Positions 40,932 to 50,031 of a DNA stretch of 64,000 nucleotides are shown here, piece by piece (the first letter of the stretch is position 1; each line of letters starts with the position of its first letter). The notes below the pieces were generated by a model. The model saw nothing but the letters and a program-made list of their open reading frames with translations. It was not told where the DNA came from and ran no database searches. Origin of the DNA: SIG440 sp045120135 (lineage in GTDB: Bacteria > Bacillota > Clostridia > Monoglobales > Monoglobaceae). The position numbers and the translations under genes were made by a program. The stretch spans positions 62,001 to 126,000 of the forward strand of contig JBGVEN010000017.1 of assembly GCA_045120135.1 (NCBI GenBank), given 5' to 3'.

Positions 40932-42362
40932 CTATCTGTTAATCTCTTCATCCATTGCGATAATATAATGGGTTATGACTCTCACTGCGGCGAAGAAGCT
41001 TTCGAGGTCAATCATTTCGTCACGTTGATGTGCGCCGCCGTGACCTGCCGGCATTTTTAGCTGCGGCTCGGGTCGGTCTGCAGTTTGAGTAAATGTTCCG
41101 ACAGAGAATGCATTGTTGATTTTTCTTGCATACGTTCCGCCACCAAGCTTAATGCTTTTTTTCGTAATTCCGGTAACTTCACGATAAATTTCTTCAAAGA
41201 TTTCGGGAATTTTACTGTCTGCATCGATGGAGAATCCCTTAAGATTGCTGTCAACTTCAATCTTCCATCCCAATGCGCCGAATGCTTCGGTTGCCGCTTT
41301 TTCAAGCTCGGTGTGGTCAAGGGCACTGCTGTATCGCATATCAAACGAAAGACCGATTGAGCCATCTTTCAGGCAAATCATTCCGTTAACAAACGTAAGC
41401 TTTCCAAATAATTCGTCACAATGGGCAAGACCCATTGTTGTTCCAAAAGGGCAGCCAAGAATATGCTTTGCCTGCGCCATAATCTTGCGGTCGGCGTCTG
41501 AAAGTGCACAAGTATTTGCCAAAAGCTCGGCTAAAAGGTATGCGGCATTAATCGAGCCTTCCGGTTCGCAGGCGTGTTTTGCAATTCCGGTTGCACAAAT
41601 TGTGATTTTGTCACCATCGCAGTTGATATTAAGCCTATCTGTTGTCTTGCTTGAAAGCTCTGCCTCAAGCTCGGGTGAATATTTAAGAGTTACGGTTGCC
41701 TTGTCAAGCACAATGTTGAAAGCCTCGCCGCCGCAAAAATCAAGAATATCGACTGCTTTGTCACTGGAGTATGCCCAGAAGTGGCAAATACCCTTTTCGC
41801 CGGTACTGCAAGGGAATTCAGCATCGGGTACAAGCGAAATTTCGGGCATTGGTTGCTCATTTACAAACGCCTCGATATCTTTCATTCCGGTCTCCTCGTT
41901 AGAGCCGATAAACAATTGCAGCTTTGATTTAAGCGGAATATTAAATTTGCGGATAATCTCCATTGCACAAAGTGCCGCCATAATACCGGACTTGTTGTCC
42001 TCAACACCTCTGCCGATTAATGCACCATCCTTTACAACCGGCTCAAATGGCTCGGTGTAAAGCCAACCTTCACCAACAGGAACAACATCGCTGTGCGAGA
42101 AAATGCCAATTGTCTTATCACCATTTCCAAAGTTTACTAAAGCATAACCGCTGTCTGTATAGACCTTTGCATTAAAGCCACGTTCTTTGAATATATCTGC
42201 ACATTTTGAAAGCGCCTCGGCACAAGCCTTTCCAAAGGGAGCACCGTCCTCAGCTTCACCTAATATTGCGGGTATTTTTGCAATTTCAATCCAAGTCTCT
42301 AAAAGACCGTCCTTGTTATCGTTTATCCATTCTGTTATTTGATTGTTATAAATTAAATTCAT
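40932..42362 (-). CDS. Sapep/PepV-type M20 dipeptidase
   Basis: 476 residues, cytosolic metal-dependent dipeptidase. Seen: zinc/manganese ligand motifs SHSDVVPVGEGW, RGVEDNKSG, SNEETGM (catalytic Glu) and PDAEFP, and C-terminal GHGGAHQRDE with the final His. Matches the Sapep family in length. It is the downstream gene of an LTA-synthase-like gene, with a one-base gap, suggesting co-transcription; a functional link is not evident. Confidence 0.93.
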   Translation of the reverse strand: MNLIYNNQITEWINDNKDGLLETWIEIAKIPAILGEAEDGAPFGKACAEALSKCADIFKERGFNAKVYTDSGYALVNFGNGDKTIGIFSHSDVVPVGEGWLYTEPFEPVVKDGALIGRGVEDNKSGIMAALCAMEIIRKFNIPLKSKLQLFIGSNEETGMKDIEAFVNEQPMPEISLVPDAEFPCSTGEKGICHFWAYSSDKAVDILDFCGGEAFNIVLDKATVTLKYSPELEAELSSKTTDRLNINCDGDKITICATGIAKHACEPEGSINAAYLLAELLANTCALSDADRKIMAQAKHILGCPFGTTMGLAHCDELFGKLTFVNGMICLKDGSIGLSFDMRYSSALDHTELEKAATEAFGALGWKIEVDSNLKGFSIDADSKIPEIFEEIYREVTGITKKSIKLGGGTYARKINNAFSVGTFTQTADRPEPQLKMPAGHGGAHQRDEMIDLESFFAAVRVITHYIIAMDEEINR

Positions 42363-42363
42363 T

Positions 42364-44169
42364 TCATTCAGTCCTTTTTGGTTCGAAAATAGCGTTTATA
42401 CGCTTGTCTTTGTCTGCAACATTATTATATACCATATCAAAATAAATATCAATGTTATGTTTATGGTCCGTGCTGTCGGCGTAATTGAATATTTCGCCCT
42501 CTGCTGTTTTGTAAAGGTTGAATGCTGTAACAACCGGTGTTTTCTCTGCCATATTCAGTATATGACGGTAATAAGGCGAAAGGGGCACGCCTGCAAGCTT
42601 TAAAGCAGTTGGCACAAGCACGGGCATTGAAAGCTCGTCAGGTGTATTTGCAGATATGTCGAAGTTCGACCAGATAACATAGGGTGTGGAACGCAGGTTA
42701 AAGGTGACTTCAAGCTGAGACGAATCAACTAAAGCCGTTGCAAATGACGGGGCATGGTCGCCAACCATACAGATTACAACATCCCTGTCGTGGTTTTCAA
42801 AGTATTTGGTCAGCTGCTCAAATGCCCGGTCAGATTCCCTAACGCAGCTCATAAACTCGTTTATATCGTCGGTGTAATCTCCAAAATCGGTAAGAGAGTG
42901 TACAGTGTCAGCATCCTCGGGGTTAATGTCCCAGTTGCCGTGGTTCTGGATTGTCAGCATATACATAAGTCTTGGAGAGTCGCCCATCTTTTCGTAGTCC
43001 TCCAGCATTTTGCCGTAAACAAATTCGTCGGTGGCATACGGGCGGTCTCCGTAGCGTTCCTTTTCGCCAAAATCGGTGTCAAAAAGCACGCTGTCAAAGC
43101 CAAGCTTGGGGTAAACAATTCCTCGTTCATAGTTGAGGGGTTCAGCACAATGTGCACCCCACGAGGTGTAGCCCATACCCTCGAGATAACTCACAATGCT
43201 GTTGGCATTGTCAAAATCAAGGTAGTTAAAGGGTGTGATTGCCGGCATAAGCTGAAGTGAGTTGCTGGTTAAAAACTCATATTCGCTTTTATTTGTGCCA
43301 CCGCCTGTCCCGGCAACAACCGTGCGACCTGATGTTTTGATGCTGTCGATAAAAGGCATAATGGGAGCATCTGTTTCGATGTCAACCAAATCACGCATAT
43401 CGTAAAAGGTTTCGTTGAGAATAAGAATTATATCCGGTGTGCGTGTTTCTGTATCGGTAGTTTCGGTGGAACTTGCAAGCTTTTGCAGATTTTCTTCCGA
43501 GTAGTTTTCGGGCTTGTTTATCATATTCACCGAGTTCTGAAAGACCTCGATAGAGCTTGCGGCATAGCCGTATTTGTAGTAAGAGTCTTCCCACGACCAC
43601 ACAAAGGTGTTACGAGGCTTTATGGGTTTTTCGGAAAAATAAACCGAGTGTAAAAACAGTCCGCAGAATGCGGCAAGACAAACGGTTGCAATTACCGAAT
43701 TTTTAAATGTGCGTTTCAATAACTTTTCACGCTTGTAAAGCTGAACGCAAACAGCAATATTCAAGCCAAAGAACAAAATAATTCCCAGTACAAACAGGTT
43801 AAGCGGAAAGCTGTAGCTGTCCAACACCGAAAGTGCGGTTGTGGCATTGTGTATATCCTGAGTGGATATGGGCGAATTCCGGTAGATAAGGGTGTAATAG
43901 TTGGCGATGCTGAGTGCGGTCAGAGGAATTCCCACTATAAGTGACGAAATCCACCACCTGCGGACAAATATAAACACCGCCGACATAACCACAAATACGG
44001 TCAAAATATTGACAAAGGTGTAGAATATCCCGTTAAATAGCGGATTTTTGTTGCCAAGCTCCAGACAATAGTAGATAAGAGTGGCACTAAGTAGCGCATA
44101 AAGAAATGTAATGCATCCGTTTTTGTGCGAGATAAAAAAGTTTTTTATTTTATTAATTAGTTTTTTCAC
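42364..44169 (-). CDS. LTA synthase-like membrane sulfatase
   Basis: 601 residues. Five transmembrane helices in the first 190 residues, then an extracellular alkaline-phosphatase/sulfatase-fold domain with NETFYDM (metal Glu), a Thr nucleophile in GGGTNKSEYEFLT, GVYPKLGF-like region and VGDHAPSF. Family role: transfer of glycerol-phosphate groups from phosphatidylglycerol to the cell envelope, or related lipoteichoic-type polymers. GTG 44169 follows AGGTGAT; an ATG 16 codons upstream reads through promoter-like sequence (TATACT) and is rejected. Confidence 0.85.
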   Translation of the reverse strand: MKKLINKIKNFFISHKNGCITFLYALLSATLIYYCLELGNKNPLFNGIFYTFVNILTVFVVMSAVFIFVRRWWISSLIVGIPLTALSIANYYTLIYRNSPISTQDIHNATTALSVLDSYSFPLNLFVLGIILFFGLNIAVCVQLYKREKLLKRTFKNSVIATVCLAAFCGLFLHSVYFSEKPIKPRNTFVWSWEDSYYKYGYAASSIEVFQNSVNMINKPENYSEENLQKLASSTETTDTETRTPDIILILNETFYDMRDLVDIETDAPIMPFIDSIKTSGRTVVAGTGGGTNKSEYEFLTSNSLQLMPAITPFNYLDFDNANSIVSYLEGMGYTSWGAHCAEPLNYERGIVYPKLGFDSVLFDTDFGEKERYGDRPYATDEFVYGKMLEDYEKMGDSPRLMYMLTIQNHGNWDINPEDADTVHSLTDFGDYTDDINEFMSCVRESDRAFEQLTKYFENHDRDVVICMVGDHAPSFATALVDSSQLEVTFNLRSTPYVIWSNFDISANTPDELSMPVLVPTALKLAGVPLSPYYRHILNMAEKTPVVTAFNLYKTAEGEIFNYADSTDHKHNIDIYFDMVYNNVADKDKRINAIFEPKRTE

Positions 44170-44312
44170 ATTAATCACCTGTGTTAAAGTATAACATAGA
44201 AAAAACAAAAATGCCATAAGAAAATATAATATTTATTACAAAAACTTGGTCTACCGCAAGCAAATTAAGATAAAATAAATGTAGGGTATGGCATTTATGA
44301 CATACCGAGGCA

Positions 44313-44350
44313 CAAAAAAACGGTGCAGTTCTCATCGAGAAAACTGCACC
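44313..44350 (-). terminator. htrA terminator
   Basis: 9-bp stem GGTGCAGTT (44322-44330) with AACTGCACC (44342-44350), with an A run at 44313-44320 giving a U run on the minus strand. Confidence 0.8.
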
Positions 44351-44366
44351 ATTGCTTGCTTTTCGC

Positions 44367-44412
44367 GAAATTGTTCTCTACCGTACAACAGTACGCCGAC
44401 GAAAACAATTTC
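44367..44412 (-). ncRNA. Structured 3' UTR hairpin of htrA
   Basis: On the minus strand a 12-bp helix (44412-44401 with 44378-44367) includes one G-U pair that would be a C-A mismatch on the plus strand, consistent with the minus transcript. Its loop holds a second 5-bp hairpin CGTAC-GTACG (44382-44386 with 44391-44395). It precedes the terminator and may be a stability or processing element. Confidence 0.4.
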
Positions 44413-44460
44413 ACAAAATATACCGGCGTTTTTCGCCATCTGTTCAGTGTATCGCTAAAA

Positions 44461-45789
44461 TTATTCCGGTCTTTCCTCGGTGAGCTTGACCGAAACCTTT
44501 TGGGTAAGTCCGGTCTCATATTTATAAACCTCAAGGTTCATAACCTCGCCGGGCTTGTGGGAGTCCTTAACCTTTGTAAGGTCGTCAAAATTCTCAACCT
44601 TTTTACCGTCAGCCTTGGTGATGATGTCACCCTGTTCAAGACCTGCAATTTCAGCACCGCTGCCTACCTGAGTTGACATAACCTGAACACCTATGGGCCA
44701 GCTCTGGCGGCTTGCCATATCACGGGTTACATCACGGGCGGAGATACCAAGGACCGGTCTGCCCTTTACATAGCCGTGCTTTATAAGGTCTTCAATAATG
44801 GGCTTTGCCTCGGTAATGGGAATTGCAAAACCCATACCCTCAACGGAGGAGGATGCAATCTTGACCGAGTTGATACCGATAATCTGTCCGTATGCGTTAA
44901 CAAGTGCACCGCCCGAGTTACCCTCGTTGATTGCCGCATCGGTCTGGATAACGCTCATTGTACGGTTGTCGACTGTAATGGAGCGGTTAACCGCACTGAT
45001 TATACCCTGAGTAACGCTTCCAAAGAATTCCATACCAAGAGGATTACCAATTGCGATTGCACGTTCACCTACCTGAATTTGTGATGAATCACCAAGCTCA
45101 GCTACGGTAAGGGTTTCCTTTGGGCTGATTTTCAGTACGGCAAGGTCGGTTCTTTCATCTGCACCGATAACCTTTGCCTCATATTCTTCACCGGTGTTAA
45201 GTGTAACCTTAACAGCAGATGCGCCGTCAATTACGTGGTTGTTTGTTACAACATAGCCATCTGCGCTGATAATAATTCCTGAACCAGTTCCCTCGGATGT
45301 GGTTGAGGCATTGAAAAAGCTGATTACATTGTTGATAGTGCTGGTGATACCAACCACCGCAGGTCCAACCTTTTTTGAGATTTCAACGGTTGAAAGCTCA
45401 CTGCCCAAAACAACAGTCTGCTGTGCGGAGGGGGTGTTTGTGCTTGCGTTGAGATTTGCAATCACATTGGATTTGCTTCCGGCGCCAAGTCTACCTCTGC
45501 CGACAGAGAAACCAACGGCAAAAAGTCCGCCAAGTGCTGCCATGTTTACAATGCTTGCCGCTACCGCAATGGCAACATACTTTTTAAAACCAAACTTCTT
45601 TGTGCCGGTTTTGCCTGAACGGTGAACCGTACTGAGCTCAGTACAGCATTTCTCACGTTGAAAGTCATCGGTGTTCCAGATATGGCTTGGTTGGCAAACC
45701 TCGTCAGAGGATTTCTGCTGTGCATTTTCCTTAGCATCAAATCCGGCATTCTCGCCGAAAAGGTTGTTTTCGTTATAAAAATCATTCAT
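44461..45789 (-). CDS. htrA: HtrA/DegP-type serine protease with PDZ domain
   Basis: 442 residues: cytoplasmic N-terminus (about 70 residues), one transmembrane helix (about 70-95), then an extracellular trypsin-like protease with triad His185 (TNNHVID), Asp215 (ERTDLAVL), Ser292 (NEGNSGG), and a C-terminal PDZ domain (about 345-440). It degrades misfolded envelope proteins. It follows a sensor kinase/response regulator pair, so it is likely controlled by it, comparable with CssRS or CiaRH control of htrA. Confidence 0.95.
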   Translation of the reverse strand: MNDFYNENNLFGENAGFDAKENAQQKSSDEVCQPSHIWNTDDFQREKCCTELSTVHRSGKTGTKKFGFKKYVAIAVAASIVNMAALGGLFAVGFSVGRGRLGAGSKSNVIANLNASTNTPSAQQTVVLGSELSTVEISKKVGPAVVGITSTINNVISFFNASTTSEGTGSGIIISADGYVVTNNHVIDGASAVKVTLNTGEEYEAKVIGADERTDLAVLKISPKETLTVAELGDSSQIQVGERAIAIGNPLGMEFFGSVTQGIISAVNRSITVDNRTMSVIQTDAAINEGNSGGALVNAYGQIIGINSVKIASSSVEGMGFAIPITEAKPIIEDLIKHGYVKGRPVLGISARDVTRDMASRQSWPIGVQVMSTQVGSGAEIAGLEQGDIITKADGKKVENFDDLTKVKDSHKPGEVMNLEVYKYETGLTQKVSVKLTEERPE

Positions 45790-45887
45790 AGAAAAAACTT
45801 CCTTTCTTGAAATAATAGCTGTTTTGTGCCTTTAATATACCATATAATTATTAAAAAAATATGAATAAACTTTAAAAATACAAAAAA

Positions 45888-47312
45888 CTAATTCTTTGCA
45901 AGGTCAAGTGTAAAGATGAACTCGGCAAACTCGCCCTCTTTACTCTTTACTGCAATTTCCTTGCCGTGTCGGCTTAAAATATCCTTAACAATATACAGTC
46001 CGATACCGGTACCTGTGCGGTTGAGAGAACGGGATTTATCAGCCTTATAAAACCTTTCAAATATCAGCTTTTGTTCGTCATCGGAAATTCCGCAACCGGT
46101 GTTGTAGACCGAAATTACCGCCTCCTGCTGACGGGTGGTGACAGATATGCGTATATCGCCGCCATTTTCGGTGAACTTAATAGCATTTTCCAAAAGGTTG
46201 GTCATAACCTGACGGATTGAGTTCATATCTGCTTTGACCGAACAGCTCTCCTTTTCAAGCAAAACATTCACGCGTATTTCCTTTTCCTCAATGGGCGCTT
46301 CAAAGCCCACAAGCGTGCGACGGATTGTTTCGTTAATATCGAACACTGTCGGTTCAAAGGCGCGGCTGTCCGCCTGAAGCCTTGTAATGTTCAAAAATGA
46401 GGTCAAAAGCGATGAAAGACGGGTGATTTCCTCTTTTACAATCACAAGATAGTCGCGCTGACGCTCGGGCGGAATTGTGTCATCTAAAATTCCGTCAACA
46501 AAGCCGCCTATTGTTGTCATCGGTGTGCGCAGCTCGTGCGACACATCCGAGATAAAGTTGCTTCGGATGCTGTCAGATTTCTCAAGACTTTCTGCCATAT
46601 CGTTAAAGGTGTGGGTCAGCTCGTCAATTTCAATAATGCGTCCGGCGTGCTTACCGATATCAACCCTGCTCGAAAAGTCGCCCTGAGCAAATTTTTTTGC
46701 AGTAGATACAATGTTTTTTATAGGTCTTGACAGCCGCCTCGACAGAGTAAATGATAAACCAAACGAAATCAGAATTACCAAAAACAAAGAGAATAGAATT
46801 ATTCTCCCCAGATGCGATTGCATTCTGGTCATTTCCGGCGCGCCGGTGCTTATAAAGATTGCACCTAAAACTACATTGTTTGCAGCAGAAACAATTGGTA
46901 CTTGCAGGGTAAACATTTCGCTTTTATAAATGCCGCCTAAAGTGCCTTTTTCAATATTTTCGCGGTTTTTAAAAACATCCTTGGTATATTGGGGGTCAAT
47001 GTGACGGACACTTGGGTTGTAAATGCCTTCCGGTGCTGAGGAAAGCAAAACCTCGCCGTTTTTGCCGACTATAAGAATTCCTGTTCCCGTGCTGTGCGAA
47101 AAACCGTAAAGGAAGTTCTGGAGCTTTTCGGGGGCAGTTCCCGTTTCGATAAAGCCGGCAATGGTTTGGGCGTTTTCCTTGAGGTCTGCGACCTTTTCGC
47201 GGTAAACAAACTGCGACATCATTATATACTGAACTGTTGAAAGAAAAAGAACCCCTACAATAATTGTAACAATATTTAATAAAAATATTTTGGAAAAAAT
47301 ACTCTTTTTCAT
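45888..47312 (-). CDS. Sensor histidine kinase
   Basis: 474 residues: TM1 (about 9-29), extracellular sensor domain, TM2 (about 165-188), HAMP (about 190-240), HisKA with phospho-acceptor His in SDVSHELRTPM, and HATPase_c with the N box (NLLENAIKF), G1 (YNTGCGIS) and G2 (RTGTGIGLYI). Membrane sensor partner of the regulator at 47323 (10-bp gap), upstream of htrA. Signal unknown; cell-envelope stress is a guess from htrA. Confidence 0.94.
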   Translation of the reverse strand: MKKSIFSKIFLLNIVTIIVGVLFLSTVQYIMMSQFVYREKVADLKENAQTIAGFIETGTAPEKLQNFLYGFSHSTGTGILIVGKNGEVLLSSAPEGIYNPSVRHIDPQYTKDVFKNRENIEKGTLGGIYKSEMFTLQVPIVSAANNVVLGAIFISTGAPEMTRMQSHLGRIILFSLFLVILISFGLSFTLSRRLSRPIKNIVSTAKKFAQGDFSSRVDIGKHAGRIIEIDELTHTFNDMAESLEKSDSIRSNFISDVSHELRTPMTTIGGFVDGILDDTIPPERQRDYLVIVKEEITRLSSLLTSFLNITRLQADSRAFEPTVFDINETIRRTLVGFEAPIEEKEIRVNVLLEKESCSVKADMNSIRQVMTNLLENAIKFTENGGDIRISVTTRQQEAVISVYNTGCGISDDEQKLIFERFYKADKSRSLNRTGTGIGLYIVKDILSRHGKEIAVKSKEGEFAEFIFTLDLAKN

Positions 47313-47322
47313 AATTCAAAAT

Positions 47323-48027
47323 TTATACCTTTACTTCAAATTTATAGCCGACACCCCATACAGTTTTAAGCTGCCACGGGTTTTCGGTGCCGTTTTTCTC
47401 TAACTTTTCACGGATGCGTTTTATGTGTACATCAACAGTGCGTGAATCACCAAAAAAGGCATAGCCCCATATTTCGTTTAAAAGCTGGTCACGGGTGAAT
47501 ACCTTGCCGGAATTTTTTGCAAGAAAGTACAGAAGCTCAAATTCTTTTGGCGGCAGTTCAAGCCGTTCCTCACCGAGATAAACCTCGTAGGTCTCACGGT
47601 TAATGACCAGCCCGTCAAAGCAAAGCTCACTGTCATTGCTTTGACTTACGGTGTTTGGTTCGCAGCGCCTGAGAACAGCCTTGATACGTGCAACAAGCTC
47701 TTTTGGCTCAAATGGCTTAACGATATAATCATCAGCACCAAGCTCAAGACCGAGAACCTTATCAAAAAGCTCACCCTTGGCGGTCAGCATAATAATCGGT
47801 GTGTCAGATACAGCGCGAATTTCACGGCAAACCTGCCAACCGTCCTTTTTGGGCAGCATAATGTCAAGCAGAACAATATCCGGATTTAATGCTTTAAATT
47901 TGGTAATTGCATCCTCGCCGTCAAAAGCAACAACGGTTTTGTAGCCCTCCTTTTCAACATAAAGGCGGATAAGCTCGCAAATATTTTTTTCGTCATCAAC
48001 AATGAAAACTGTGGTATTACTGTTCAT
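47323..48027 (-). CDS. OmpR-family response regulator
   Basis: 234 residues: receiver with FIVDDEK, Asp in VLLDIMLPKKDG, LTAKG and K in VKPF; winged-helix DNA-binding domain with RTVDVHIKRIREK. Cognate of the histidine kinase that follows. Likely activates htrA downstream. The gene lies 14 bp after rsmI, so it may be co-transcribed with the tRNA/rRNA-modifying genes. Confidence 0.94.
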   Translation of the reverse strand: MNSNTTVFIVDDEKNICELIRLYVEKEGYKTVVAFDGEDAITKFKALNPDIVLLDIMLPKKDGWQVCREIRAVSDTPIIMLTAKGELFDKVLGLELGADDYIVKPFEPKELVARIKAVLRRCEPNTVSQSNDSELCFDGLVINRETYEVYLGEERLELPPKEFELLYFLAKNSGKVFTRDQLLNEIWGYAFFGDSRTVDVHIKRIREKLEKNGTENPWQLKTVWGVGYKFEVKV

Positions 48028-48041
48028 AAAAATCGCCTTTC

Positions 48042-48893
48042 TTAAAAAGTATCCTTGATTTTAAGATACAGGTCATAGACCTCACGCTTTGGTAAACCCA
48101 GCTCCTCGGCAACCTTTGCCGAAAGCTCCTTGCTGCGAAGCCCCAATAAACTGTATTCTTTCAGCAATTCTTCGGGTGTGGGGAGTGCGGCTTTTCGTTC
48201 TTCCTCCAATGCGGCTTTGTCTGCGCCTTTTATAATAAGTACAAATTCGCCCTTGGGCGGTGTTTCTTCATATTTCTTTATTGCTGCCGAAATGGTGGTG
48301 CGGCAAAACTCCTCAAATTTTTTTGTCAGCTCTCTGGCAAGAACAATTTCGCGGTCGCCCAGCACTTCAAGCATATCTGCCAAAGTGTACATAAGCTTGT
48401 GCGGTGCTTCATAGAATATTAATGTACGGGTATCATTTTTAATTTCCTCAAGATGCTCTTTGCGGTTTCGCTTGTTGGTGGTAAGAAATCCCTCAAAACA
48501 GAATCGCCCCGTGGGCAGACCCGAAGCAACAAGTGCCGTGGTGAACGCTGATGGGCCGGGTAACGGAACAACCTCAATTCCCTCGCGGGTGCAAAGACGG
48601 ACAAGGTCCTCACCGGGGTCTGAGATTGCCGGCATGCCTGCGTCCGAGACAAGGGCAATATTTTGACCGGCTTTCAGTTTTTCCATAAGAACTCCACCCT
48701 TTTGTGCCTTGTTATGTTCGTAATACGAGGTAAGTGGAACATTTATATCAAAGTGGTTTAGCAGCTTAAGTGTATTTCGTGTGTCCTCTGCCGCAATCAG
48801 GTCAACGCTTTTCAGAACCTCAAGGGTGCGAAAGGTCATATCCTTAAGATTGCCGATGGGAGTGGGGCACAAAAAAAGCTTGCCATAATTCAT
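48042..48893 (-). CDS. rsmI: 16S rRNA (cytidine-1402 2'-O) methyltransferase RsmI
   Basis: 283 residues with ATG 48893 (an ATG 6 codons earlier, 48911, is an alternative; neither has a strong ribosome site). Seen: LCPTPIGNLKDMTFRTLEVLKSVD, AEDTRNT, SDAGMPAISDPG, PLPGPSA and a C-terminal KREVYDLYLKIK helix: the tetrapyrrole-methylase-fold RsmI family. Uses S-adenosylmethionine to modify the decoding site. Confidence 0.95.
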   Translation of the reverse strand: MNYGKLFLCPTPIGNLKDMTFRTLEVLKSVDLIAAEDTRNTLKLLNHFDINVPLTSYYEHNKAQKGGVLMEKLKAGQNIALVSDAGMPAISDPGEDLVRLCTREGIEVVPLPGPSAFTTALVASGLPTGRFCFEGFLTTNKRNRKEHLEEIKNDTRTLIFYEAPHKLMYTLADMLEVLGDREIVLARELTKKFEEFCRTTISAAIKKYEETPPKGEFVLIIKGADKAALEEERKAALPTPEELLKEYSLLGLRSKELSAKVAEELGLPKREVYDLYLKIKDTF

Positions 48894-48930
48894 TTGTTTC
48901 ACTTCTTTCATTTAATATATAGGAAGAAAC

Positions 48931-49683
48931 TTATATACGACCGTAAATTTTTTGAATTTCGTCGGTATAGTTCCCGTTATTGTCGTGTACATAAAGAGGC
49001 GGGTCAAGGAACAATTTTGGATTGCCGTGCTTTGCACCCTCAACCAAAATCATTGTTGCAACCTTGCCCGGTGACGGGTGAACAAATCTCAAACGTTTTG
49101 GCTCAATTCGGTGGTTTCGCATAAGACATAGAATGTCCGCAAGCCTCTCGGGGCGGTGGATTAGGCAAAGCTTTCCGTAAGGCTTAAGCACCTTTTCGGC
49201 ATTTTCGATTATATCTTCAAGGCAGCAGCAGATTTCGTGCCGTGCAATTGTTATTGCATCAGTTGCGTTTTTAAGTCCGCCGCTTGCCTCTTTGTAAGGC
49301 GGATTACAGGTTACATTGTCAAATACGCATTTGCCGTAAAGTTCGGCGGAATTTTTAAGGTCTCCGGCCGTAATGGTTATTTTGCTTTCAAGCCCGTTTA
49401 AGCAGACACTTCTGCCTGCCATTTCTGCAACGGAAGCTTGTATTTCAAGCCCGTCAATATGGCTTGCCGGGGATTTCTCAGTCAGCAAAATCGGGATGAT
49501 GCCATTCCCCGAACACATATCCAGCACACGAGAATTTGCCTTAATGGTCTTTGCGGCAAAGTCCGAGAGTAAAACTGCATCAACGCCAAAGCAGAACCAA
49601 TCGGGGTTTTGAATAAGTCGAAGCCCTGACGGAGTTTGTAAATCGTCTATTCTTTCGTTTGGGTTAATTTCTATATTTCCCAT
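48931..49683 (-). CDS. trmN6: tRNA1(Val) (adenine-37 N6)-methyltransferase-like, TrmN6
   Basis: 250 residues, Rossmann-fold methyltransferase. Seen: FGVDAVLLSDFAA, the SAM-binding VLDMCSGNGIIPILL and the adenine-N6 motif NPPY (CNPPYKEA), followed by C-terminal FVHPSPGKVATMILVEGAKHG. The YabB/TrmN6 group usually precedes rsmI in Firmicutes (yabB-yazA-rsmI). It opens the minus-strand unit that continues with rsmI and the two-component system. Confidence 0.9.
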   Translation of the reverse strand: MGNIEINPNERIDDLQTPSGLRLIQNPDWFCFGVDAVLLSDFAAKTIKANSRVLDMCSGNGIIPILLTEKSPASHIDGLEIQASVAEMAGRSVCLNGLESKITITAGDLKNSAELYGKCVFDNVTCNPPYKEASGGLKNATDAITIARHEICCCLEDIIENAEKVLKPYGKLCLIHRPERLADILCLMRNHRIEPKRLRFVHPSPGKVATMILVEGAKHGNPKLFLDPPLYVHDNNGNYTDEIQKIYGRI

Positions 49684-49944
49684 ACGCGTGTCCTTTCATA
49701 TTATGAGTATATATCATAATTATTAAAAATGTGTTAACAGAATTTAAATATATTTATTATAGCAAACAATTTAACTGAATTCAAGCGCAAGTTGCAATGT
49801 AAAAAAATGGAATAAAAAGAGCAAAGTCTTAGCAAACAGGAGAAAATGAAAGAAATTGAAAGGAAAAGGAAATTCACTATAATTTGAGGGGGCGATTTTG
49901 CAAAGTAAAACGGGTTAAATCGGTTTAATTCAAGATAATCCAAT

Positions 49945-49974
49945 TTGACTTTTTGGTAAAAAATCGGGTATAAT
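49945..49974 (+). promoter_or_regulatory. Promoter of the G5-3D protein gene
   Basis: TTGACT (49945-49950), 18-bp spacer, TATAAT (49969-49974). The 5' leader is only about 50 nt, with a small CCTTGCC/GGCAAAGG hairpin. The rest of the 49684-50031 interval is AT-rich and shows nothing I can name. Confidence 0.8.
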
Positions 49975-50031
49975 TAAGGTCCTTGCCACGGCAAAGGTTG
50001 TTGGCAAAATATAAAAAACAGAGGTGGTTCG

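Noticed and set aside
41227..42060. A 277-codon open frame on the plus strand opposite the Sapep gene
   Set aside because: It is the antisense of a well-supported coding gene, has no start signals and is serine-rich in a way typical of shadow frames.
44170..44217. ATG 44217 as start of the LTA-synthase-like gene
   Set aside because: The extra codons overlie a TATACT promoter-like element, while GTG 44169 has an AGGTGAT site.
49684..50031. A c-di-AMP (ydaO-type) riboswitch before the G5-3D gene
   Set aside because: Such riboswitches occur before similar genes, but the promoter leaves only about 55 nt of leader and none of the conserved segments are visible.
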